Source: CAXXOK01 sp963663285
GTDB taxonomy: Bacteria; Bacillota; Clostridia; Christensenellales; Aristaeellaceae
Direction of reading: 5' to 3'
DNA: 64,000 bases
Assembly: GCA_963663285.2 (NCBI GenBank)
Contig: CAXXNI010000004.1
Coordinates: 248,001 to 312,000 of the forward strand
How positions within the stretch are numbered: position 1 is the stretch's first letter; each line of letters begins with the position of its first letter. Both the position numbers and the translations under genes were made by a program. The notes under the pieces are model-generated. The model was given only the letters and a program-made list of their open reading frames with translations, was not told the origin of the DNA and did no database searches. Positions 26,501 to 33,103 of the stretch are shown piece after piece.

Positions 26501-26677
26501 TTGAACCAAAAGCGACAGACACAATCGGAAGCAGGAAGAAAGGATGAAATCACCACCACGGAAGCGCTGAAAACCTTGATAGCTACTGAAGTAGATGGCA
26601 TTATCAAGGTACAAACACTGGATGCTATTCTTTCGTTTGTTCGGATTGCTCGATCTCGTGAGCAGCGGTTAGGATAA
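26501..26677 (+). CDS. Small hypothetical protein under LexA-type boxes
   Basis: The protein of 58 residues starts at TTG 26501, eight bases after GGAGGG (26487-26492); a GTG at 26492 is an alternative. It has a polar start (NQKRQTQSEAGRKDEITTTE) and an amphipathic remainder, with no known family. Its 3' end overlaps the converging repressor gene by 53 bases, which would allow antisense interference. An SOS-induced role in prophage induction is inference from the upstream boxes. Confidence 0.5.
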   Translation: MNQKRQTQSEAGRKDEITTTEALKTLIATEVDGIIKVQTLDAILSFVRIARSREQRLG

Positions 26678-27005
26678 ACTTTTTGAAGGCAGCCCATTCA
26701 TCCCCGCCCATTGCAGCTAAGGCTTTAAAAACGGCCTTGGCTGTTTCTTTTTCATGGACAAGAAGCAAATCAATAACTTTGTCCATATCGCTTTGCTCTG
26801 AATTGAACATATCCCCTTCGCCGGTATGCAGCCATATGGCGTTAACATTGAACTCTTGGCAAATTAATTTTAAGGTTTGTTCTGATGGGTTATTATCGCC
26901 GCTTTCAATTTTGCTGATTGAAGCACCAGAAATTTTTATACGCTTACCAAATGCGTCTTGGCTCAGACGTAGCGTTTTCCTGATTTCATAAATGCGTTTG
27001 TTCAT
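26625..27005 (-). CDS. XRE-family prophage repressor (CI-like)
   Basis: The protein (126 residues) has an N-terminal helix-turn-helix (LRLSQDAFGKRIKISGASIS, about residues 13-32) and a helical C-terminal part without a LexA-like peptidase domain. GGAGGGTGAG precedes ATG 27005. It is divergent from the early genes, with a promoter/operator region between, the classic lysogeny switch. Confidence 0.88.
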   Translation of the reverse strand: MNKRIYEIRKTLRLSQDAFGKRIKISGASISKIESGDNNPSEQTLKLICQEFNVNAIWLHTGEGDMFNSEQSDMDKVIDLLLVHEKETAKAVFKALAAMGGDEWAAFKKFILTAAHEIEQSEQTKE

Positions 27006-27127
27006 ATCTCACCCTCCATAACTTTATTTTATCATATTTTCTTAACTAAGGCAAGAATAATCGTTGACACATTGCTTAAGTTATGATAATATCGTAACTA
27101 AGTTATGTACAATCAGGAGGTGAGCAA
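27006..27127. promoter_or_regulatory. Lysogeny switch: divergent promoters and operator repeats
   Basis: The rightward promoter is TTGACA (27064-27069), 17 bases, TAATAT (27087-27092). TAACT-A-AGTTA (27095-27105) is a perfect palindrome just after the -10, and the related sequences CTTAAGTTAT (27075) and CTTAACTAAG (27041) sit in the spacer and upstream. These look like three operators for the adjacent repressor. A leftward promoter for the repressor is likely but less clear. Confidence 0.7.
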
Positions 27128-27286
27128 ATGAATGCAATAAAACAGCCGCAGTTAAATAACGCCCAAGAATTAATGGAAGTACTAAAAGCCTTTAATCAAC
27201 TATCGGCAACGGATAAAAAAGGCGTAACTGCTTTTGGGCTTGGATTGATGGCTGGGCTGGAATTAGCCGCAAAGAAAACAGCGTAA
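27128..27286 (+). CDS. Small hypothetical early protein
   Basis: This 52-residue frame starts at ATG 27128 six bases after AGGAGGTGA and is the first gene of the rightward early operon. It has an amphipathic helix-rich sequence (for example NAQELMEVLKAFNQLSATDK) and no known family. Position suggests a Cro-like or host-takeover role, but no helix-turn-helix is evident. Confidence 0.6.
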   Translation: MNAIKQPQLNNAQELMEVLKAFNQLSATDKKGVTAFGLGLMAGLELAAKKTA

Positions 27287-27321
27287 TGGCTAGCACATAT
27301 AACTAGGAAGGAGCACAAACC

Positions 27322-27627
27322 ATGAGCCAGGAACGTGAACCCCTACTGACTGCTAAGCAGGTGGCAAAGAGGCTGACTATTGGGGAATCTTTGGCAAGAC
27401 AGCTAATGATGCAGATGAACCCCGTACATGTTGGCGGGGGTGCCGTAAACAAATACTGGCGTGTGAAACCGGCTGAGCTGGAAAAGTGGATTGAGCGGCA
27501 AACCCAAAAGCCTGAGTACGGGAAACTGGAACTTGTACCGATGAAGCCGCGAAAACAGCCGCGAGGTGTGAACTACCCCAAGCTGGTTGATGGGAAAATA
27601 CCCTATCGGCACGTAGAAAGGAAATAG
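27322..27627 (+). CDS. Excisionase-like / MerR-type HTH DNA-binding protein
   Basis: The protein (101 residues) carries a helix-turn-helix-17 style winged helix: LLTAKQVAKRLTIGESLARQ near residue 9, then WRVKPAELEKWIERQ. The tail is basic (MKPRKQPRG). AAGGAG precedes ATG 27322. Its size and position fit an excisionase or early transcription factor. Confidence 0.7.
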   Translation: MSQEREPLLTAKQVAKRLTIGESLARQLMMQMNPVHVGGGAVNKYWRVKPAELEKWIERQTQKPEYGKLELVPMKPRKQPRGVNYPKLVDGKIPYRHVERK

Positions 27628-27633
27628 TATTTC

Positions 27634-27852
27634 ATGAGCAACAGTGATACATCAAAAAAGATAACCAACGCTATTCTATGCCAAAGATTGAATGCGGTAA
27701 TACTAGATTGCGGTGCTACCTATATTGATACAATCTCTGCTTTAAAATGGCTATTGGTTGCGTATGAGGATAAGGGAAATTGTTATTTAGGTAGCACTTT
27801 GATACAAAAGGTGGCTGATCAGGAACAGAATCATTCTGTAAAGCTGCCATGA
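27634..27852 (+). CDS. Hypothetical phage protein
   Basis: The protein (72 residues) starts seven bases after the previous gene with AAGGAAA upstream of ATG 27634. No domain was recognised. Its last 22 bases overlap the converging gene at 27831. Confidence 0.5.
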   Translation: MSNSDTSKKITNAILCQRLNAVILDCGATYIDTISALKWLLVAYEDKGNCYLGSTLIQKVADQEQNHSVKLP

Positions 27853-28046
27853 TGATGATATTCACTATGCAGATCATTGATGATTGTATGCAATTCAATG
27901 AGCATATCATCATAGCTCATTGTGGATAAATCGAATTTTACGCTAAGGATTTGAACGGCAAGCAAGCCTAAACTGTCACGAAGGACAATTGATGGGGAAC
28001 GAAGAGCGTGGTCGTTTTGCTCAAAAAAGTCAGTTGTGTATTCCAT
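27831..28046 (-). CDS. Small hypothetical protein on the opposite strand
   Basis: The 71-residue protein starts at ATG 28046 with a strong AAAGGAGG upstream, so it is a real leftward gene within the rightward early region. It is acidic with a histidine-rich end (SEYHHHGSFTE). No family was recognised. Opposite-strand singletons here are often lysogen-expressed cargo; that is inference. Confidence 0.55.
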   Translation of the reverse strand: MEYTTDFFEQNDHALRSPSIVLRDSLGLLAVQILSVKFDLSTMSYDDMLIELHTIINDLHSEYHHHGSFTE

Positions 28047-28121
28047 ATGAAATACCTCCTTTTTCGAATTATAGCATGTGGTAATTATTGACACAAGATG
28101 AACGGCGAAGGGAAAAGTTAA

Positions 28122-28547
28122 GTGGTGTTTACTGAGGAATGGCTGGCGGAATACCAACGTAGACGGAGTGGCACCAAAACAACCGCAACGGATGCATTAC
28201 CGGAGAATACGCCCGGTGCCATATTACCAAAGAAACAGAAGCGTAGTAAATACGGCAACCAGAAAACATGCATAAACGGGATACCCTTTGACAGCAAACA
28301 CGAAGCCCAGTGCTATGAAACACTTGAGCTGCGCAGGATGGCGGGGGAGATACAAGCAGTCCTCACGCAGGTAGCCTTTTTACTGCCGGGCGGAGTGAAG
28401 TATATAGCTGACTTTGTGACGCTGAACACGGATGGCACCTATGGCGTACTGGATGCGAAAAGCCCTGCTACCCGCAAAGATAAGGTATACCGGTTGAAAA
28501 AGCGGCTGATGAAGAACTGCCTTGGGATTGAAATTGAGGAAGTGTAG
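28122..28547 (+). CDS. DUF1064 PD-(D/E)XK nuclease-like protein
   Basis: The protein (141 residues) has the DUF1064 core: KYGNQKTCINGIPFDSKHEA, then YIADFV and GVLDAKSPATRKDKVYRLKK, with the D-x-K nuclease residues. Such proteins are common in phage replication regions and may act as Holliday-junction or other endonucleases. The GTG start at 28122 has a weak binding site and could lie a few codons later. Confidence 0.8.
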   Translation: MVFTEEWLAEYQRRRSGTKTTATDALPENTPGAILPKKQKRSKYGNQKTCINGIPFDSKHEAQCYETLELRRMAGEIQAVLTQVAFLLPGGVKYIADFVTLNTDGTYGVLDAKSPATRKDKVYRLKKRLMKNCLGIEIEEV

Positions 28548-28696
28548 AAATATGCACTTTTCATTTGGAACCATAGAAAAAGGGCATCCGCGGCAAGACG
28601 GATACCCAAGGTGAAAAACGCAGAGAACGCTTTTCAAGTTGATTCTAGCACTGTGCATGATGAAAAGCAAGGCTTAGGACATGGAGAAAAAAGCAT

Positions 28697-29251
28697 ATGA
28701 AAACAGATAAATACACACGGGCAACCGAGTGCGAACCCCAACAAACCGAGAAAGAGCAGAAACGACTATTGCAGATTGAACGCATGACAGGCTGCTTACT
28801 GCTTGTACTTACGGTGCTACTTGGTGTTCTGGCTTTTACTGCGGCTGCACGTGCGGAGAAAGAACCTGTGCAGATGTATGTGGTGGTTTCGGAAAGCAGC
28901 TGGCTAAATGGGCGATATGCCCCGTGCAAGACCAGTAGCGAAGAAGCATATTTTTACCGTGGCGACATAGTGGATGTGTACGAGGTGCAGAACGGGTGGG
29001 CGCGGGTAAAGGGTGGCGAGTGCGGGTACGTGTGGTGCAGTATCGACTTTTTAAGCAGCACGGCGCCGGACACCAAGCCAGAAACCTACACCGTAACAGC
29101 AAACGGACGTGTACGTGTACGTGAAACGCCGGGCGGTGCAATGGTGCGCTGGACACAAGACGGTGACACGGTAACTGTGACACGCTGGTGTGATGAATGG
29201 GCTTATATAGGCGATGGATACATAGACAGCCGATATTTGAAAGGAGAATAG
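28697..29251 (+). CDS. Membrane-anchored or secreted SH3b-domain protein
   Basis: The protein (184 residues) has a hydrophobic segment at about residues 35-57 (LLLVLTVLLGVLAFTAAARA) that is either a membrane anchor or a signal with a possible AARA cleavage site. Two bacterial SH3-like repeats follow: YFYRGDIVDVYEVQNGWARV and GRVRVRETPGGAMVRW. Such domains bind cell wall. It could be an early exported protein that alters the host surface, for instance superinfection exclusion; the role is not established. Confidence 0.7.
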   Translation: MKTDKYTRATECEPQQTEKEQKRLLQIERMTGCLLLVLTVLLGVLAFTAAARAEKEPVQMYVVVSESSWLNGRYAPCKTSSEEAYFYRGDIVDVYEVQNGWARVKGGECGYVWCSIDFLSSTAPDTKPETYTVTANGRVRVRETPGGAMVRWTQDGDTVTVTRWCDEWAYIGDGYIDSRYLKGE

Positions 29252-29255
29252 CGTT

Positions 29256-29483
29256 ATGGAAATATGCATAAATGCGGATTGGATCAAAGGCGGCGCCTTG
29301 TGTGTGCACCACCACAGCCCGCGGAGTGTACTGTGTATTGACTGCCGAAGTCCTTTTATGTTTGGCGGGGTATTATGCGTAATCTGCAAGCCTTACCGAG
29401 TAAAAGCAAAGCGTAAGACCGGCGCGCAAAGTATATATACGGTTAATGGTTTGCGGCCCTATACGCCGAAAAAGCCGAAATAG
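29256..29483 (+). CDS. Cysteine-rich hypothetical protein
   Basis: The protein (75 residues) has five cysteines and paired histidines (LCVHHHSPRSVLCIDCRSPF, then LCVICK), suggesting a small zinc-binding fold, with a basic tail. It starts five bases after the SH3b gene. Confidence 0.5.
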   Translation: MEICINADWIKGGALCVHHHSPRSVLCIDCRSPFMFGGVLCVICKPYRVKAKRKTGAQSIYTVNGLRPYTPKKPK

Positions 29484-29523
29484 TTATATACGTTGAAGAG
29501 AAAAATCAGGATAGATGAAGACT

Positions 29524-29549
29524 AAAAAAGCTGCTCACATTGAGCAGCT
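29524..29549 (-). terminator. Terminator of the leftward KTSC gene
   Basis: AGCTGCTCA and TGAGCAGCT form a perfect nine-base stem around CAT. The A-run at 29524-29529 becomes the U-run on the minus strand. Confidence 0.8.
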
Positions 29550-29556
29550 ATCAAAG

Positions 29557-29760
29557 TTAATGAATGCGATGATATGGATGAACTGTTTCCAGCTGCATTA
29601 ATGCAAGCTCCAGAGATGAGGAATGCATGAAATTTTCGAATTCTGATTTTGTAACCTGAGTACATTCGAAGATTTTACCACTATAAAACTGTACTTCCAG
29701 AATATTACGAATCCAACATACTGTAGCAATGTCTCTTGACGCAACAACCGTACGACGCAT
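29557..29760 (-). CDS. KTSC-domain-like small protein
   Basis: The protein (67 residues) resembles the KTSC domain: VASRDIATVCWIRNILEVQF, then YSGKIFECTQVTKSEFENFM. A GGGGAGATGG precedes ATG 29760, and a terminator follows, so it is an independent leftward gene. KTSC domains occur in phage and nuclease-associated proteins; the function is unclear. Confidence 0.6.
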   Translation of the reverse strand: MRRTVVASRDIATVCWIRNILEVQFYSGKIFECTQVTKSEFENFMHSSSLELALMQLETVHPYHRIH

Positions 29761-29920
29761 ACTACCATCTCCCCTCGAAAACAGTTTACTACATTTTTGT
29801 TAAAATGAACATATTTTAATATAATATGCGGTAAAAAACAACAAAAAACACCAAAGACAACAGTATGATGCTGGAAGTATTGATAACGTTTGGGGACGTT
29901 AGTATAGGAGAGCACAGAAG

Positions 29921-30094
29921 ATGAAAAGCAAGTACGATCATCCGCGGGCGGTATGCGATAAATGCGGCAGAGAAGCACCAAAGCCACCAAACCGGCTAGC
30001 GGACATATACCCATATGATACAAGTAAACCCTGTCCCTGCGGAGGGAAATGGTGTACGACGTTTGCCCCGTTGGCGGAGGAAAAGCATAGATGA
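29921..30094 (+). CDS. Small zinc-ribbon-like hypothetical protein
   Basis: This 57-residue frame starts at ATG 29921 after GGAGAGC. It contains CDKCG and CPCGGKWC, a likely four-cysteine zinc site. It lies just before the replication gene. The 160 bases upstream (29761-29920) are AT-rich and hold no gene. Confidence 0.5.
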   Translation: MKSKYDHPRAVCDKCGREAPKPPNRLADIYPYDTSKPCPCGGKWCTTFAPLAEEKHR

Positions 30095-30219
30095 AAATTC
30101 TTGGGCTGGGGATGTGCCAACAAACCGCAGCACTCCGCAACCGGTGGCATACGGCGGCAGGCGGCACTTAGCAAAGGGTAGAGAGTAAACAAAGCAGAGA
30201 ACGCAAGGAGTAAGGCAAG

Positions 30220-31158
30220 ATGGCAAATGTAAACTACATCGTAGAAAGAGAAACTTTCGCTCGCCATGCAAGGGATAACGGTTACACGGGAAACGAGCAG
30301 CTATTCTGGTATGCACTGTTCACAATTTTTAATGAACGGGCGAACCGGAATGCGCATGTTTGGCCGGACGGATTTATCCGCATTACGAATAAAGAACTTC
30401 TTTCGTGGCTGCCGTTTACAGAAAACACGCTGAACCTGGTACGTGCCAGTATGATTAATCCGGCGGTGCATCAGCCGGTGCTGGTGGAATACATCAAGGG
30501 GCGGCGCCATGAAGTCGTACCCCAATACAAAATGAACTGGTTTACCCCGCAGACGCAGGCGGATGATCTGCCTGCCGATGATTTTTACCTCAATTCTAGG
30601 GGTAACATGGGGGGTAATGCAGGGGGTAACATGCGGGGTAACGCAGGGGGTATGATGGGGGGTATCTTAGGGGGTGACATGGGGGATATTAGTATAAATA
30701 TAAATAACACACTAAGAAAAACCCAAGTAAATCAAACGGCTGTATTTTCGTTTGGGAATGAAGATGACAACGAGGACAAAGAAGCCTTTCGGGCGTACGA
30801 GCGCGCGAAGGCACAAATACGGCATACCTTTGGCCGGGCGTTTGGCCGGATGCCAACGCCTGCGGAGGAAAATGGAATTGCCAGAGACGCGCAATTAAGC
30901 CATACGCTGCCGCTGGTACACAAGGCCGTTGAGCTGGCAGCGTACAACGGAGCCAAGAACCCTGCCGGGTACATTGGCGCGGTGTGCCAGGAATGGGGGC
31001 AACACCACCTGCATACCGAGGATGAATTGAGCGAGTATATATACCTGCGGGACAGCGCCAACGGCAAACACCCGTTTGACGATCCACAGCAGGCCGAAGC
31101 GGCGCTGCGCCGGATGCGCTTTGCCGGGGACGACGACATGGAGGCGCTGAACGAATGA
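30220..31158 (+). CDS. Phage replisome organiser / DnaD-like replication protein
   Basis: The protein (312 residues) has an N-terminal winged-helix replisome organiser part (GNEQLFWYALFTIFNERANR, then ITNKELLSWLPFTENTLNLV). A linker of about 30 residues is rich in Gly, Asn and Met (RGNMGGNAGGNMRGNAGGMM), and a C-terminal helical DnaD-like domain follows (NPAGYIGAVCQEWGQHHLHT). It probably loads the host helicase at the phage origin, which in such phages often lies within the linker-coding repeats. Confidence 0.75.
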   Translation: MANVNYIVERETFARHARDNGYTGNEQLFWYALFTIFNERANRNAHVWPDGFIRITNKELLSWLPFTENTLNLVRASMINPAVHQPVLVEYIKGRRHEVVPQYKMNWFTPQTQADDLPADDFYLNSRGNMGGNAGGNMRGNAGGMMGGILGGDMGDISININNTLRKTQVNQTAVFSFGNEDDNEDKEAFRAYERAKAQIRHTFGRAFGRMPTPAEENGIARDAQLSHTLPLVHKAVELAAYNGAKNPAGYIGAVCQEWGQHHLHTEDELSEYIYLRDSANGKHPFDDPQQAEAALRRMRFAGDDDMEALNE

Positions 31159-31376
31159 GCGGCACACATAAAAAATGTGCCAGCTGCTTGTGGCTATGGC
31201 GTGACCTCTGCGGCAGCAGTGTGCGGCGATGCTATAACGAGTTTAGCCCGTATTTTCACGAAGAACGGACGGCGCGGCAAACCTGCCTGAAACACGAATG
31301 CCGTGCGCCGTATTACCTGGGGACGTACCAGGAACCAAAAACGAAAACGTATGCGGATTTGGAGGGGAAACCATGA
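31155..31376 (+). CDS. Cysteine-rich hypothetical phage protein
   Basis: The protein (73 residues) has CASCLWLWRDLCG, RRCYNEF and TCLKHEC, a pattern fitting a zinc-binding fold. Its start overlaps the replication gene stop, and its stop overlaps the next start (both ATGA), so it is translationally coupled. Confidence 0.55.
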   Translation: MSGTHKKCASCLWLWRDLCGSSVRRCYNEFSPYFHEERTARQTCLKHECRAPYYLGTYQEPKTKTYADLEGKP

Positions 31377-31789
31377 CGGTGAATAACGACATACGCATTC
31401 TTAGGGGATGCAAAATGCTGTATCAGGAGATTGATTACCTGAACAACAAAATTAAACAGGAGCAGGTGTTATTGACTGGGCGGGGTGTACCCATTAGCGA
31501 TATGCCCAGGGGCGGCGGGGCAGGCAAAGACACCTACGACGAGCTGGACGCCATATTGCAGCTGCGGGACGAACGCCGCCGGAAAATACTGGACTATGTG
31601 GACCAGACGATCAAAGCAGAGCGAATACTTGCCGGTGTGGCGGACCCGCTGCTAAGGATGACGTACCGGCTTTTGTACGTAGAAAAGATGCCGGTATGGA
31701 AAGTGGCGCGGGAAGTGAATATGAGCCAAAGCAGTATAGAGCGACGTAAAGCGGATGCTGAAATGGCTAACAGTTTGCTGGTAAATTAA
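31373..31789 (+). CDS. Late transcription activator, DUF1492/RinA/ArpU-like
   Basis: The protein (138 residues) has a coiled-coil N-terminal half and a sigma-region-4-like helix-turn-helix at the end: LLYVEKMPVWKVAREVNMSQ, then SSIERRKADAE. GGAGGGG precedes ATG 31373. Proteins of this type activate late genes in Firmicutes phages. Three TGACGG repeats at helical spacing lie just downstream of the gene and are the likely binding sites. Confidence 0.75.
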   Translation: MTVNNDIRILRGCKMLYQEIDYLNNKIKQEQVLLTGRGVPISDMPRGGGAGKDTYDELDAILQLRDERRRKILDYVDQTIKAERILAGVADPLLRMTYRLLYVEKMPVWKVAREVNMSQSSIERRKADAEMANSLLVN

Positions 31790-31801
31790 ACTTTTTATAA
31801 G

Positions 31802-31846
31802 TTGACGGAAAATGACGGTATTTGACGGTGTGGAATATGCTATGCT
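31802..31846 (+). promoter_or_regulatory. Probable activator-dependent late promoter
   Basis: TGACGG occurs at 31803, 31813 and 31823, exactly one helical turn apart. TATGCT follows at 31836 and again, overlapping, at 31841 as a -10 element. No standard -35 fits the third repeat, so activation by a protein bound to the repeats is likely. Confidence 0.65.
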
Positions 31847-31865
31847 GTATCCGTGATAAGTGTGT

Positions 31866-31912
31866 AAAGCACCGTGAAGCGCGGAGACGTGCCAAGCGGT
31901 GCTTTGTTTTTT
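31866..31912 (+). terminator. Terminator in the late leader
   Basis: AAAGCACCG (31866-31874) pairs with CGGTGCTTT (31897-31905) and is followed by a run of T. It lies only about 20 bases after the presumed late start site and before the first structural gene, a layout that suggests regulated antitermination or readthrough. Confidence 0.75.
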
Positions 31913-31931
31913 AGGGAAGGAGGCACCCCGG

Positions 31932-32588
31932 ATGGCAGGCAACGTATGGCTGCGCATTGACGTTAGCCCGCTGCAAAAGCAGATTGACGAAATGAAAAGT
32001 GTTATGGCGCCGCGTACTTTTCAGCGGTGCATGGGGATCACCGTAAAAGAAGTGGGCACTAGGCTGAAAACACAGATTGCCCGCGCGGTGCGGCAGGAGT
32101 ACAACGTGCCGTATGGCCGGGTGCTGGGTGCGATCAGCACGCCGAAGTTTACGGGGAGCGGCGCGGCGATTTCCTGCAGGCTTGACCTGAAAGACCCGCG
32201 TATCAAGATTAAAAATTACGGAAAAGGCAACAGCAGGCGCAAACGCGCGATATACGCCAAGGCCGGGCTGCACGCACGGATTGCCAAGGTTGACCAGCCC
32301 TTGCCGACCAGCGGACCCAACGCCCACTACGTGAAGCGATCCAGCGGACAGGTGATTGTGTTTACCGGCGGCACGTTTACGATGAAAGAGCGCTTCCATA
32401 CCAAGAACGCAACCGGCAAGCTATACACCGTAAAAAAGAAAAGCTACCGGCAGGGTGTTGGCGTCGCCATCCCGCAGATGCCAATGAACCGAAGCGAAAA
32501 CGCGATACAGGAGTGGACGCGTGAAAAGCTGATGGAACGCTTGAAACATAACGCTATCGCCATGGGCAAAGGTTACATACGCAGCTGA
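31932..32588 (+). CDS. Minor tail protein Z-like protein
   Basis: The protein (218 residues) resembles phage minor tail protein Z / gp10-like completion proteins: MAPRTFQRCMGITVKEVGTR, then basic KIKNYGKGNSRRKRAIYAKA. ATG 31932 follows AAGGAGGC. Its place before the terminase is unusual, since tail completion genes normally follow the head genes. Its stop overlaps the next start. Confidence 0.65.
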   Translation: MAGNVWLRIDVSPLQKQIDEMKSVMAPRTFQRCMGITVKEVGTRLKTQIARAVRQEYNVPYGRVLGAISTPKFTGSGAAISCRLDLKDPRIKIKNYGKGNSRRKRAIYAKAGLHARIAKVDQPLPTSGPNAHYVKRSSGQVIVFTGGTFTMKERFHTKNATGKLYTVKKKSYRQGVGVAIPQMPMNRSENAIQEWTREKLMERLKHNAIAMGKGYIRS

Positions 32589-33091
32589 TGGAACTGACAC
32601 AAGCGGCGCTGGCGGAAATGGCGGGACTTTCGCTAAGGCGTTTGCAACAAATCAACAAAGACCTGCCGCCGGAAGAACAGCTGTTTGTGAAGGGGGAAGG
32701 CGGCAAGTGCGACGCGGCCATGTTTTTACGGCGCTGGGTACAGTACAGCGTGAACAAGGCCGTGGAGAATAACGACAAGATCAGCCTGGACCAGGTGCGC
32801 GCGCAGCATGAGCTGCTAAAAATACAGAAAACCGAAATTGAACTGTTTGTGCGGCGCGGGGAGCTGGTGGACGCGGAGGAAGTGCGCAGCCTGTGGGACG
32901 ATGTGGTAACAACCGTGCGCAACCGCCTGATGCACATACCCACTACGGTTGCCCAGCGGCTGGTGATGCTGAAAGACCCTGCGGAGATAAAGACCATACT
33001 GGATAGGGAAATACGCTCCGCGCTGGAAATGATTGCGAAGTGCAAGCTGCCACAAATTATAGCGGCGGTGGAGGAAGAAGCCGAAGAATAG
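32588..33091 (+). CDS. Terminase small subunit, Nu1-like
   Basis: The protein (167 residues) begins with a winged-helix DNA-binding segment (TQAALAEMAGLSLRRLQQIN), followed by a long helical region (SLDQVRAQHELLKIQKTEIE) as in lambda Nu1. It should recognise the packaging site and pair with the GpA-type large subunit 13 bases downstream. Confidence 0.85.
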   Translation: MELTQAALAEMAGLSLRRLQQINKDLPPEEQLFVKGEGGKCDAAMFLRRWVQYSVNKAVENNDKISLDQVRAQHELLKIQKTEIELFVRRGELVDAEEVRSLWDDVVTTVRNRLMHIPTTVAQRLVMLKDPAEIKTILDREIRSALEMIAKCKLPQIIAAVEEEAEE

Positions 33092-33103
33092 GAGGCGCGT
33101 GCC

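Noticed and set aside
30091..30171. 26-codon frame starting MKILGLGM after the zinc-ribbon gene
   Set aside because: It is very short, has no independent binding site and no downstream coupling.
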